This document shows, in pieces, positions 53,807 through 62,185 of a stretch of DNA of 64,000 nt. Both the position numbers and the translations under genes were made by a program. A model generated the notes under the pieces. The model searched no databases and was not told where the DNA came from. It saw only the letters and a list, made by a program, of their open reading frames with translations. The DNA lies in the NCBI RefSeq assembly GCF_900115305.1, contig NZ_FOVW01000009.1:62001-126000 (forward strand), read 5' to 3'. The stretch is from Algoriphagus ornithinivorans (GTDB lineage Bacteria; Bacteroidota; Bacteroidia; Cytophagales; Cyclobacteriaceae). Each line of letters begins with the position of its first letter. Position 1 is the stretch's first letter.

Positions 53807-55653
53807 AGTTGAAAGGATATATTAAAATTGATAGATCTTCCAGGCATGGGTCTCAAATAGATAACCTGGTATTGTGTGTTTAATAAATTTTGGATTCTGA
53901 CTTGTAGAGGAATTTGAATTTTAGAAATACTAAAACCGGTATAGGATATTCCCAGATCTGCTAGGAAGAATGGGGAAAGCGTTCTAGGATTGTCAGCTGT
54001 GATTTTTCGCTCTTCTGTGTAATTTGTTTGAGCCTGAATGGAGAATTTTTGAACTTGAGCCTGTAATGATAGTCCGGCTTGATGTCTTGGGGTGTAAGGG
54101 AGTTGCTTCCCCAATGAAGGATCATTTTGAGATATCCCGACCAAGGAGACTGCCCGGTTCAAACTATATTGCCATTGCGAAAACCAATCGACTGCTCCAG
54201 TTTTGAACTTCAATGAACCCTGATATTCTACTCCATCAGATCTCACTTTTCTGATATTTTGCGGTGACCAAAAGGAACCTTGAGGCAACCAAATAATCCA
54301 ATTATCTACATTCATGCTGTAGAAAGTCAAACTTTGAGAAAATGAATTCTTTTTCCAATGAAGACCTGATTCGACATTCCAGCTGTTTTCCGGCAATAAT
54401 TCCGGGTTGCCTCCAGGTGACCAAAATCTGTCGTTTAATGTGGGAACTTTGAAGCCTCTTCCTGCTGAGATTTTTAACTCAAGACTTTGATTTTTATGTT
54501 CTAAAAAAGTCCAATCCAAACCAGCCCCCGGAATAAGCGGAACTAGCTGGTCTCCATATCCCAACTGACGTAGATTCAAGGATAAACTCAGTCTGTTTGT
54601 AGGGCTATATTTTGCTGATTGGAATATCTCTAATCGCTCATCTATGGCAGCATAAGTACTGAGATCTCCCTTTACTAATGTGATTCTTGCTCCTGAGTGA
54701 AAAGAAAGTTGCTCAGTGGGGAAGTAATCCCAGGCTCCTCCCAGGATGAATTGGGATGTATTGTTCTCAATCCCGTTAAAAATGAGTTCCTCCCGAACTA
54801 ATCCAGATTGAAATGCGAGAGTGCTTTTTTTCTTGAAAATCTCATAATTCATGGACCATCTCAAAGCTTGGTCCTCTTGAAAGTCCTGAGTAGAAGATCC
54901 CATGGGAGGCTGGATTTCCCTTTCAGCTTGATGAAGCCAAATGGAGGTTTTCAGTGATTTATTGTCGGAGATTCTCCAATTCAGATCTGTTACAATCCCC
55001 TTTTGAATCACTTGGGCATGATCCTGCTCTTGTATTGGAGTACCGGGCAGGGCTAGATTTCGGAATGGGTATTTATTGGCTGCAAACTGATGATAGATTT
55101 TACTTTGTAGGGCTAATTTTTTGCCTGAAATGCCCCCTTTGATATTGGTTTGATAATTTCCGAAACTTGAAAATTCCTGAGAAAGTAAGAGGCTAGACTT
55201 TTCTTGAAATCCAGCTTGGGACTTCAGGTTTACACTGCCGCCGATTGCTTCATTTCCCAGAAGAGCACCGGATGAACCAAATTGTAAGCTTGCCTGATCA
55301 ATGGCAAATACGGGTAACAATGAAAAATCACTTTGTCCGAGAGAAGGACTATTGAGGGGGATTCCGTTCCAAAAAACTGCGGTATGTCCAGCCGAACTCC
55401 CTCTAAAGGATGGGGAAGCCAACATTCCAGGCCCATAAGAGCGGATAAAAACCGGACTTTGGTCAGCGAGGAGATCAGCCAAGCTCCTGCTTTGGTAAGC
55501 TTCTAAGTCTTTTTGGCTCCACTTAATTGATTTCTGACCCTGCCCAAATCGCTCATAGGCAGGGGATATCACTTCAATTTCTTGAAGCCCAACTGTATCG
55601 ATTTTTTGGATATCAGATCCAAAAAATGTGAATGCCCACACTAATAAAATCAT
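53803..55653 (-). CDS. btuB: TonB-dependent cobalamin receptor (BtuB-like)
   Basis: Outer-membrane receptor importing vitamin B12. The signal peptide starts MILLVWAFTFF at ATG 55653 (616 residues). The open frame runs 40 codons further upstream to a GTG at 55773, but those residues do not look like a signal and fall between riboswitch and gene. The TonB box region is near IEVISPAYE, the plug follows (LADLLADQSPVFIRSYGPG, GTAxxRG-like SFRGSSAGHTAVFWNGIPL), then a barrel to the terminal FNISFQL. Directly upstream lies a cobalamin riboswitch, which identifies the substrate. First gene of the operon with btuG. Confidence 0.92.
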   Translation of the reverse strand: MILLVWAFTFFGSDIQKIDTVGLQEIEVISPAYERFGQGQKSIKWSQKDLEAYQSRSLADLLADQSPVFIRSYGPGMLASPSFRGSSAGHTAVFWNGIPLNSPSLGQSDFSLLPVFAIDQASLQFGSSGALLGNEAIGGSVNLKSQAGFQEKSSLLLSQEFSSFGNYQTNIKGGISGKKLALQSKIYHQFAANKYPFRNLALPGTPIQEQDHAQVIQKGIVTDLNWRISDNKSLKTSIWLHQAEREIQPPMGSSTQDFQEDQALRWSMNYEIFKKKSTLAFQSGLVREELIFNGIENNTSQFILGGAWDYFPTEQLSFHSGARITLVKGDLSTYAAIDERLEIFQSAKYSPTNRLSLSLNLRQLGYGDQLVPLIPGAGLDWTFLEHKNQSLELKISAGRGFKVPTLNDRFWSPGGNPELLPENSWNVESGLHWKKNSFSQSLTFYSMNVDNWIIWLPQGSFWSPQNIRKVRSDGVEYQGSLKFKTGAVDWFSQWQYSLNRAVSLVGISQNDPSLGKQLPYTPRHQAGLSLQAQVQKFSIQAQTNYTEERKITADNPRTLSPFFLADLGISYTGFSISKIQIPLQVRIQNLLNTQYQVIYLRPMPGRSINFNISFQL

Positions 55654-55785
55654 GCCTAATCGAATCAAAGGTTGAATTCGATCCGGGCTTGAAGAGAAAT
55701 GGGAAGAAATGAAATAAGAGGGTATACCAAACCCAGTAATTGCATGTCTTCTTCGCTTTTCCTCCGAAAGCACAGAATCAATAGA

Positions 55786-55993
55786 ATCAGGCAGGTCTCC
55801 TGGCTTGTCTGACTTTCACTGGCCTTCTCAAACCAAAAAATATGGTTCAATGGCTTTGCTTAGCGAAAGCTTTTCAAATTTCTGAGTAAATCAGAAAAGC
55901 GCAGACTTACAGTTGCGGGGACAGCTTCGGTATTTCACCGAATTCCCTATTAATCCCTGATCTAAGTTTTAGATCGGGAACCTGTTTCCGATG
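55786..55993 (-). promoter_or_regulatory. Cobalamin riboswitch
   Basis: On the - strand the RNA runs through CGGTGAAATACCG, CTGTCCCCGCAACTGTAA and ends with the B12 box AGCCAGGAGACCTGCC at 55805-55790. These are hallmark segments of the class I adenosylcobalamin riboswitch. The paired 5' and 3' ends close the aptamer. It would reduce btuB-btuG expression when B12 is plentiful. I see no strong terminator between it and btuB, so control may be at translation. Confidence 0.95.
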
Positions 55994-56001
55994 CAAACAT
56001 A
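55994..56001 (-). promoter_or_regulatory. Promoter -7 box of the riboswitch-btuB transcript
   Basis: On the - strand TATGTTTG (56001-55994) matches TAnnTTTG and lies directly ahead of the aptamer. The -33 element is weak. Confidence 0.55.
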
Positions 56002-56095
56002 GAATCATTTCGAATCTGAAAAAAGCAGTTTGAAAACATTTTTTGTAAAGCGACTGATCTTATCCTTACTTTGAACTTTCAAAAATCAGATTCAG

Positions 56096-57238
56096 GTGAA
56101 GCGAATTCTTTTCTGTAAAATTTTTATTCTATTGATTGTCAGTGTTCTATCCTGTCAAAAAAAGCAGGATGATCAGGTTTTTTTAACTGAAAAAATTAGC
56201 CTCTCGTATGCACAAGGTTTTGAAATTGAAAAAGGGGATGGCTTTTGGGTTCTTACAGTGACTCAACCATGGACCGGTGCAGAGGAGAGTTTTACCTACT
56301 TAGTACTTGAAGAAAATCAAACTCAACCAGAAGGCGAATTTGATGGTATTATCCAATTACCCATCCAACATATTGTCTTGACATCGACAACCCAGATTCC
56401 TCATTTGGATCTTTTGGGGCAAACCTCCAAACTCAGAGCCTTCCCTAATCTGGATTTGATTTCATCCCCCAAAGTATGGGAAAGAATTGAGCAAGGGGAA
56501 GTACAAGATTTGGGTTCAGCTCCTTCCGCCAATATTGAGTTGATTTTGGATTTAAACCCGGATTGGGTGATGATATCCACTTTGGGGGAGGATTTGAAAA
56601 GTTTACAACTGCTAAAAAATGCAGGAATCTCTACTCCGATTAATGGGGAGTATGTAGAGCAGCATCCCTTGGGAAGGGCTGAATGGATCAAATTTACAGG
56701 AGTATTACTGGGTGATTATCACAAATCTTTGGAAGTATTTGAGGCTATTGAGAAGGATTATCTAGAGGCTCTGGAATTGGTGAAAGAAATAGAAACTACC
56801 AAGCCAACTGTGCTTTCCGGAGTGTTGTATCAAGATATTTGGTATGCTCCCGGGGCGGATAGTTGGGGAGCCAAAATTCTTCAAAATGCAGGAGGAGAGT
56901 ATATATTTGGTGATAAAAGCGGCACTGGGAGTTTGCAATTGAATTATGAATTTGTATTGGATCAAGCCTTGAATTCTGATTTCTGGATAGGTTCGGCTGA
57001 TTTTTCTAACTTGGAAGAAATGGGTAGTAATGAGCCCCGATATCGGTCTTTTGCTGCATTTCAGAAAGGGAATGTCTTTACCTATACGGCTAAAAAGGGT
57101 CCTAAAGGAGGATTAGAATACTTTGAATTAGGCTATATGCGGCCAGATTGGGTTTTGAAGGATATTATCAAAATCCTTCATCCGGAATTGCTTCCAGATT
57201 ACGAACTTTATTTCTATACCCGATTGGATGAGAAGTAG
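56096..57238 (+). CDS. btuF: Cobalamin ABC transporter substrate-binding lipoprotein (BtuF-like)
   Basis: Lipid-anchored binding protein of 380 residues (SVLSC, C20). It carries a helical-backbone class III binding fold: residues about 120-260 and 265-370 form the two lobes, with NPDWVMIS and the C-terminal VLKDIIKILHPELLP typical of FecB/BtuF. GTG start at 56096. It overlaps btuC by 11 bases. It is divergent from riboswitch-controlled btuB and has no riboswitch of its own, so its B12 specificity rests on location; siderophores or heme are alternatives. Confidence 0.8.
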   Translation: MKRILFCKIFILLIVSVLSCQKKQDDQVFLTEKISLSYAQGFEIEKGDGFWVLTVTQPWTGAEESFTYLVLEENQTQPEGEFDGIIQLPIQHIVLTSTTQIPHLDLLGQTSKLRAFPNLDLISSPKVWERIEQGEVQDLGSAPSANIELILDLNPDWVMISTLGEDLKSLQLLKNAGISTPINGEYVEQHPLGRAEWIKFTGVLLGDYHKSLEVFEAIEKDYLEALELVKEIETTKPTVLSGVLYQDIWYAPGADSWGAKILQNAGGEYIFGDKSGTGSLQLNYEFVLDQALNSDFWIGSADFSNLEEMGSNEPRYRSFAAFQKGNVFTYTAKKGPKGGLEYFELGYMRPDWVLKDIIKILHPELLPDYELYFYTRLDEK

Positions 57239-58253
57239 CCGAAACAGTTTTCTTTTGATCGTAGCAGTAGTTGTCTTAGTACTGAGCCTTTTTCTGAATA
57301 TTAGTTTGGGATCTGTTACTATTTCAACTGGAGAATTATTGGACGGTCTTTTTTTTAACAAGTGGGAGAGGGCATCTTTTGAACAAATTATTTTGAATTA
57401 TCGCTTTCCGAAGGCGATTGTTGCTGTTTTAGCTGGCATTGGACTCAGTATTTCCGGGCTTCAAATGCAAACATTTTTTAGGAATCCATTAGCAGGTCCT
57501 TATGTGTTGGGAATAAGTTCCGGGGCAGGTTTTGGGGTTGCCATTTTGATTTTGGCAGGATCAATTTTTGGTTTTGCTTCCACTGCCATCAGTCCTTGGG
57601 CCACTGCTTTTGCTGGGACATTGGGAGCTGGGTTGATTTTAGCATTAGTAAGTTTAGTAGCTTGGAGAGTCAAGGATAGCATGACTTTATTGATTGTTGG
57701 GATCATGTTTGGAGCTGCGGTTTCTGCTATCATCTCTGTTTTGGCGTTTTTTTCCGGAGCCGAGGCATTGAAACTTTATACCATCTGGTCTTTAGGTAGC
57801 TTAGGTGGTTTAGGTTGGAATCAGGTTGGTCTATTATCGTTTGTGGTGTTTCTGGGTTTGATTCCGGTGATATTTTCTATCCGATCTTTCAATGCATCTC
57901 TTTTGGGAGAATCTTATGCAGAAAGTATGGGAGTTAATCCAAATAGATTGCGTTGGTTGATGATTGGCAGTACGGGATTACTCGCTGGGGCAATTACGGC
58001 TTTTTGCGGTCCTATTGCCTTTGTCGGGATTGCGGTGCCGCATTTGGCCAGGATAGTTTGGAAAACTTCCGATCACAGGATATTATTCCCGGCATCAGGT
58101 ATTTGTGGGGCTATTTTATTGTTGCTCTGCGATGCAGTAGGGCAGCTTCCAGGTTCTGCTCAAAGCTTGCCAATCAATGCTGTAACTTCCTTGATTGGGG
58201 CTCCTTTAGTGATAGGCTTGGTTCTTCGAAAAAACTTCAGCAAAGAGTTCTGA
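57228..58253 (+). CDS. btuC: FecCD-type permease of the B12 transporter (BtuC-like)
   Basis: Inner-membrane permease of 341 residues, about ten helices. Family signatures: RFPKAIVAVLAGIGLSISGLQMQTFFRNPLAGPYVLGISSG split across residues about 52-92, GAITAFCGPIAFVGIAVPHLAR (about 242-265) and LPINAVTSLIGAPL near the C-terminus. It overlaps btuF and is followed 1 base later by the ATPase gene. BtuC cannot be told from iron-siderophore FecD by eye; location favours B12. Confidence 0.85.
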   Translation: MRSSRNSFLLIVAVVVLVLSLFLNISLGSVTISTGELLDGLFFNKWERASFEQIILNYRFPKAIVAVLAGIGLSISGLQMQTFFRNPLAGPYVLGISSGAGFGVAILILAGSIFGFASTAISPWATAFAGTLGAGLILALVSLVAWRVKDSMTLLIVGIMFGAAVSAIISVLAFFSGAEALKLYTIWSLGSLGGLGWNQVGLLSFVVFLGLIPVIFSIRSFNASLLGESYAESMGVNPNRLRWLMIGSTGLLAGAITAFCGPIAFVGIAVPHLARIVWKTSDHRILFPASGICGAILLLLCDAVGQLPGSAQSLPINAVTSLIGAPLVIGLVLRKNFSKEF

Positions 58254-58254
58254 T

Positions 58255-59232
58255 ATGAGAAGAGAAGTAATTGTTGGTGCTAATTTGTCTTTGGGTTACC
58301 AAACCGGTAAATCCCGTAAAGAAGTGTTGCAAGGAATAAACTTCAAGCTTTTTTCCGGACAACTCACCTGTTTATTGGGCCCTAATGGGGTGGGTAAGTC
58401 AACCTTGATCAAAGCGATTATGGGAAGACTTCCCGTTTGGGAAGGATCATTGACTGTTCAAGGCAAATCGATTAATCACTTCACACAGAAAGAACTTGCA
58501 AAGAATCTAGCAGTTGTGCTGACAGAGCCTTTTATTCCGGGGAATATGACCGTTACTCAACTAGTCAGCTTGGGCAGAACTCCTTATCTGAAATGGTCTG
58601 GATATTTATCAGATTTGGATAAAAAGGCAGTGTACAAGGCGATTGAGGATACAAAAATAGCATACATCCAACATGAGAGGCTTTCCGATCTGTCTGATGG
58701 GCAACGCCAAAAGGCTTTTATAGCTAGAGCCCTAGCTCAGGATGCACCGATCATGGTTTTGGACGAACCCACAGCGCATTTAGATTTAGTAAATCGCTAC
58801 GAGATTATGCAATTGCTCCGTGAGATATCGCTTCAAAAGGGAAAGAGCGTCTTGGTAATTACGCATGATTTGGATATTGCTTTAGAGAGTTCTGATCAGA
58901 TTTGGTTGATGAACTGCGGAGAGGATCTGGTTAAAGGACTCCCTGAAGACTTGGTGATTTCAGGTAAAATCAATCAATTATTTCCTCAGGAAAAATTCGA
59001 GTTCAATACCCAAAGAGGAAGGGTTGAGATTAAAAGCCAGCCTGCGACTTTTAATGTTGAAGGATCTCAGGAATTGATTTTTTGGTTACAAAAGGCCTTG
59101 AAAAAGGCGGGAATCTATGAATTGGACGGACAGGTAAGAGTCCAGAATAATCCTTTCTCAATTTTTTTCATGGAAAAGGAATTTGATTCTTTGGAATCAT
59201 TTATAGATAGTTTAAGGGTTGGTATTAAGTAA
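58255..59232 (+). CDS. btuD: ABC ATPase of the B12 transporter with C-terminal extension (BtuD-like)
   Basis: ATPase with Walker A GPNGVGKST (about 42-50), the signature LSDGQRQKAFIA, Walker B IMVLDEPTAHLD and H loop ITHD. The canonical ATPase ends near residue 245; about 80 further residues follow (IEIKSQP-like beta strand, then an alpha/beta segment to residue 325), longer than E. coli BtuD (about 250). Such extensions may regulate the transporter. Last gene of the btuFCD operon; marR lies 79 bases downstream with its own promoter. Confidence 0.87.
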   Translation: MRREVIVGANLSLGYQTGKSRKEVLQGINFKLFSGQLTCLLGPNGVGKSTLIKAIMGRLPVWEGSLTVQGKSINHFTQKELAKNLAVVLTEPFIPGNMTVTQLVSLGRTPYLKWSGYLSDLDKKAVYKAIEDTKIAYIQHERLSDLSDGQRQKAFIARALAQDAPIMVLDEPTAHLDLVNRYEIMQLLREISLQKGKSVLVITHDLDIALESSDQIWLMNCGEDLVKGLPEDLVISGKINQLFPQEKFEFNTQRGRVEIKSQPATFNVEGSQELIFWLQKALKKAGIYELDGQVRVQNNPFSIFFMEKEFDSLESFIDSLRVGIK

Positions 59233-59261
59233 GTTATTATCCCTATAGAAAAAGTAGAGAA

Positions 59262-59294
59262 TTGTATTTCTGAATCACTTTTTTTATATATTTG
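59262..59294 (+). promoter_or_regulatory. marR promoter
   Basis: TTG (59262-59264), 22 bases, TATATTTG (59287-59294), 17 bases ahead of the marR ATG. The shared 12-base site at 59297-59308 lies at the likely transcription start. Confidence 0.6.
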
Positions 59295-59296
59295 TC

Positions 59297-59308
59297 ACAC
59301 TAATTATT
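59297..59308 (+). promoter_or_regulatory. Candidate MarR operator, copy 1
   Basis: ACACTAATTATT, just downstream of the marR -7 box. The same 12 bases occur in reverse orientation after marR. Confidence 0.45.
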
Positions 59309-59311
59309 TGT

Positions 59312-59761
59312 ATGACACAAGAGCAATTCGCAAAATATTCCTTCCTACTTGACCGTACAGCACGAAAGGTCAAGCAGTACGCTCAGCAGCAGTTTAAGCA
59401 GGGAGATTTTGATGTGACTGTCGATCAATGGTTAGTTTTGAAAAATTTATCGGAGCATGGCTTACTTAGTCAGACTGAGCTTGCGAATTTGGTGTTCAAA
59501 GATCATCCTACTTTGACGCGAATTATCGATTTACTTTGCAAGAAAGGCTATGTTGAGCGAATCCCCCATCCTCAGGACAGACGGAGTTTTCAGCTTCATC
59601 TGACGGATTCTGGGGTGGCTAAAGTGACTTCGCTGAGACCAAAAATTCTGGAGATTAGAGAAAAGGCTTGGGAAAATCTAAACGAGAATGATTTTGACGA
59701 GTTTAAGAGAATTCTGAATACAATCTATCAGAATTTGGATGGTCAGGTGATGGAAGAATAA
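59312..59761 (+). CDS. MarR family transcriptional regulator
   Basis: Dimeric winged-helix repressor-type protein of 149 residues. The wHTH core (LSQTELANLVFKDHPTLTRIIDLLCKKGYVER) and the wing with conserved DRRSFQLHLT are intact; the flanking helices form the dimer interface. No Cys is in a position typical of OhrR sensing, so a small-molecule ligand is likelier. It lies ahead of a ferredoxin reductase and ferredoxin; a shared site on both sides suggests it controls itself and that pair. Confidence 0.9.
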   Translation: MTQEQFAKYSFLLDRTARKVKQYAQQQFKQGDFDVTVDQWLVLKNLSEHGLLSQTELANLVFKDHPTLTRIIDLLCKKGYVERIPHPQDRRSFQLHLTDSGVAKVTSLRPKILEIREKAWENLNENDFDEFKRILNTIYQNLDGQVMEE

Positions 59762-59771
59762 TAATTAGTGT
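59760..59771 (-). promoter_or_regulatory. Candidate MarR operator, copy 2
   Basis: The same 12 bases as at 59297-59308, on the - strand, overlapping the marR stop codon. It falls inside a near-palindrome, ATTAGTGTACTAAT (59764-59777), ahead of the reductase gene. Confidence 0.45.
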
Positions 59772-59833
59772 ACTAATAGTATTTATACGAACAATTTGAA
59801 TTTAAAGGGGTTTTCCCATAAAGTTTATACAAG

Positions 59834-60838
59834 ATGATTCATACTGATATTTGCATCATAGGAGCTGGACCGGTCGGTTTATTCGCAGTATTTGAGGCAG
59901 GATTGCTCAAAATGCGATGTCATTTGATTGACGCCCTACCACAAGTAGGTGGTCAGTTATCCGAAATTTATCCTCAGAAACCTATCTATGATATCCCGGG
60001 ATATCCTGAAGTTAAAGCTCAGGAGCTAGTGGATAACCTGATGGAACAGATCAAGCCATTCTCTCCAACTTTCACTTTGGGAGAAAGAGTGGACCACTTG
60101 GATAAGCAGGAAGACGGAAGCTTTGTGGTGACTACCAGCGATAAAACTCATATTCACGCAAAAGTGATCGTGATTGCCGGCGGTTTGGGATGCTTCGAAC
60201 CAAGAAAGCCTGTTTTGGAGAATTTGGATGCATTTGAGGGAAAGGGAATCACTTATATGGTGAAAAATCCAGAAACCTTCCGTGATAAGAAAGTAGTGCT
60301 TGCTGGTGGAGGCGACTCTGCTTTGGACTGGACTATTTTCCTTTCCAATGTTGCGCAAAAAGTAACTTTGGTGCACAGAAATGAGACATTCAGAGGTGCG
60401 CCTGATTCTGCTGCGAAAGTATTCGACCTAGCCAATCAGGGTAAAATTGATTTGATCCTTTCGGCTAATTTGAAAGAAGTTGGTGGAAACGGAAAGTTGA
60501 ACTCAGTGACTTTGGAGGATAAATCCAAAGCTGAAATCAAAATCGACACAGATTATCTTATCCCTCTTTTTGGATTAAGTCCGAAATTGGGTCCAATCGC
60601 AGATTGGGGATTATCAATTGATAAGAATGCGATCGAGGTAGATACAAGAGATTATTCTACCGGTGTGGAAAGAATATATGCCATTGGAGATATCAATACC
60701 TATCCAGGTAAATTGAAATTGATCCTTTGCGGATTCCACGAGGCTGCTATTATGATGCATTCTGCCTTCAAATATGTTTATCCTGATCAAAAATTGAGCT
60801 TTAAATACACTACGGTCAATGGTGTAAACTCATTTTAA
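59834..60838 (+). CDS. Ferredoxin-NADP reductase, thioredoxin-reductase-like type
   Basis: FAD- and NADPH-binding flavoprotein of 334 residues that moves electrons between NADPH and ferredoxin. It has the FAD motif GAGPVGLF (about 10-17), the NAD(P) motif AGGGDSALD (about 157-165), and the C-terminal FAD motif YAIGDINTYPGKL. The redox CxxC of thioredoxin reductase is absent, which defines the FNR (YumC-like) subgroup. A ferredoxin gene follows 15 bases later, an obvious partner. Confidence 0.92.
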   Translation: MIHTDICIIGAGPVGLFAVFEAGLLKMRCHLIDALPQVGGQLSEIYPQKPIYDIPGYPEVKAQELVDNLMEQIKPFSPTFTLGERVDHLDKQEDGSFVVTTSDKTHIHAKVIVIAGGLGCFEPRKPVLENLDAFEGKGITYMVKNPETFRDKKVVLAGGGDSALDWTIFLSNVAQKVTLVHRNETFRGAPDSAAKVFDLANQGKIDLILSANLKEVGGNGKLNSVTLEDKSKAEIKIDTDYLIPLFGLSPKLGPIADWGLSIDKNAIEVDTRDYSTGVERIYAIGDINTYPGKLKLILCGFHEAAIMMHSAFKYVYPDQKLSFKYTTVNGVNSF

Positions 60839-60853
60839 TGCTATTTTTGCGCC

Positions 60854-61177
60854 ATGGTAAATTTCATTGTAGAAGATAACGACGGTAATCGTCAGCCTGT
60901 CGAAGCTCCAGATGACATGGGTTTCAGCCTGATGGAAATTCTAAAAGCATCTGATTATCCTGTATTGGCAACCTGTGGAGGGATGGCTCTTTGTGCTACT
61001 TGTCATGTTGAAATTTTGGAAGGAAAAGATGGCTTGGGGGATGCAACTGATGCAGAACTTGACCAGTTGGAAAACCTGCCTGAATATTTTCCAACTTCCA
61101 GGCTTGCTTGTCAAATAAGAATTTCTGACGTTTTGGAAGGAGCCGTAATTAAGCTCAGAGGAGAAGACGTCGTCTAG
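60854..61177 (+). CDS. 2Fe-2S ferredoxin, adrenodoxin type
   Basis: Electron carrier of 107 residues. The cluster ligands are C41, C47, C50 and C86 in the adrenodoxin/ISC-ferredoxin spacing C-x5-C-x2-C-xn-C. An acidic helix (DATDAELDQLENLPEYF) lies between, the usual partner-binding surface. It likely takes electrons from the adjacent reductase and could serve FeS assembly or a P450/hydroxylase; no such client is encoded here. Own terminator 24 bases downstream. Confidence 0.94.
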   Translation: MVNFIVEDNDGNRQPVEAPDDMGFSLMEILKASDYPVLATCGGMALCATCHVEILEGKDGLGDATDAELDQLENLPEYFPTSRLACQIRISDVLEGAVIKLRGEDVV

Positions 61178-61200
61178 TATATTTATACTCAACTATTCGA

Positions 61201-61228
61201 AACCACTCAGAAATGAGTGGTTTTTTTT
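61201..61228 (+). terminator. Terminator after ferredoxin
   Basis: AACCACTCA pairs with TGAGTGGTT around a GAAA loop, then a T run. Confidence 0.9.
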
Positions 61229-61271
61229 ATTAATTTTTTCGGATATTGACTAAAGATTAAACCTAAGTATC

Positions 61272-61712
61272 ATGAGATTTCTTTTATTATTCTTCCTTTT
61301 AATCCCTGTAGTAGGCTTTTCTCAAATCACAGACGAACAAAAAATAAATTCTGTCGCAATCAATCAAGTCATCAATGATTATAAAAAGGCAAGAGAAACT
61401 GGGGATTCGGTTTTATTAAAATCCATTTTCACAGAAGATATTGATCAATTGGTGTCCAGTGGTGAATGGCGCAATGGGGCAGCTGAAGCAATTTCAGGGA
61501 TGGTAAAAAGTTCGGTGAATAACCCTGGATCTAGAGTTTTGAAAGTTGAAAAGATTAAGTTTTTGTCCAATGAGGTGGCTATGGTAGACGCGAGGTATCT
61601 AATAGATCAAGCGGACGGAACTCAAAGGAAGCTATGGAGCAGCTTTATATTGGTGAAGAAGAAGGGGAAATGGTTGATTTCAGCTATTAGAAATATGGAC
61701 CCAAGGGATTGA
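61272..61712 (+). CDS. Secreted SnoaL/DUF4440-like protein
   Basis: A 146-residue exported protein; signal peptide to about residue 18 (GFSQ|I). The mature part reads as an NTF2-like cone fold: a first helix (INQVINDYKKARETGDSVLLKSIF), TEDIDQLV, then strands (SRVLKVEKIKFLSNEVAMVDARYLI, KLWSSFILVKKKGKWLISAIRNMDPRD). NTF2-like proteins of this type bind small ligands or act as enzymes; the ligand is unknown. Monocistronic, ATG start. Confidence 0.78.
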   Translation: MRFLLLFFLLIPVVGFSQITDEQKINSVAINQVINDYKKARETGDSVLLKSIFTEDIDQLVSSGEWRNGAAEAISGMVKSSVNNPGSRVLKVEKIKFLSNEVAMVDARYLIDQADGTQRKLWSSFILVKKKGKWLISAIRNMDPRD

Positions 61713-61801
61713 TCTGAAATTTTCTTTCAAAAATTTTTCGAGATTTGATGTATCACTTTTTTCAGATACTTCGTATTGAAGTTAGTTTTTAAGCACTATT
61801 T

Positions 61802-62185
61802 ATGAAAAGGTATATCGTCATTCTATCGGTTTTAATTTTATCCTCTTGCCAGCTTTTTGAATCTGAAAACAGAGTTTATACGCTGGAGGAATTGGAATTG
61901 CTTTATGCTGAAATCAAGCAGATGGCAGAATCCGAAACCTGCAACAATTCAAATGACTGGGGGTATGTTGCCTTAGGGAGTAAACCCTGCGGTGGGCCAT
62001 GGGAATATATTGCTTATTCCAAGAAAATCAACGTGGATGATTTTTTAAAGAAGGTCAAACAATACAATCAATTGCAGGCTGAAGACAACAAAAGGAATAA
62101 TCGTTTTTCGGATTGCATGTATGTAGCTGAACCAAAGGGAGTACGTTGTGAAAATGGAAAACCTATTTTGATTTACCAGAACTAA
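61802..62185 (+). CDS. Small lipoprotein with four extra cysteines
   Basis: A 127-residue lipoprotein (LSSC, C16). The mature part contains four Cys (in TCNNSN, KPCGGPW, SDCMYV and VRCENG) that could form two disulfides. The central NDWGYVALGSKPCGGPWEYI and the following helix (DDFLKKVKQYNQL) look conserved; I recall a similar small family in Bacteroidota but cannot name it. Its stop overlaps that of the convergent DUF389 gene by 4 bases. Confidence 0.7.
   Translation: MKRYIVILSVLILSSCQLFESENRVYTLEELELLYAEIKQMAESETCNNSNDWGYVALGSKPCGGPWEYIAYSKKINVDDFLKKVKQYNQLQAEDNKRNNRFSDCMYVAEPKGVRCENGKPILIYQN

Noticed and set aside
55654..55773. 40-codon N-terminal extension of btuB
   Set aside because: Charged residues ahead of the signal peptide in riboswitch spacer; ATG 55653 gives a normal signal sequence.
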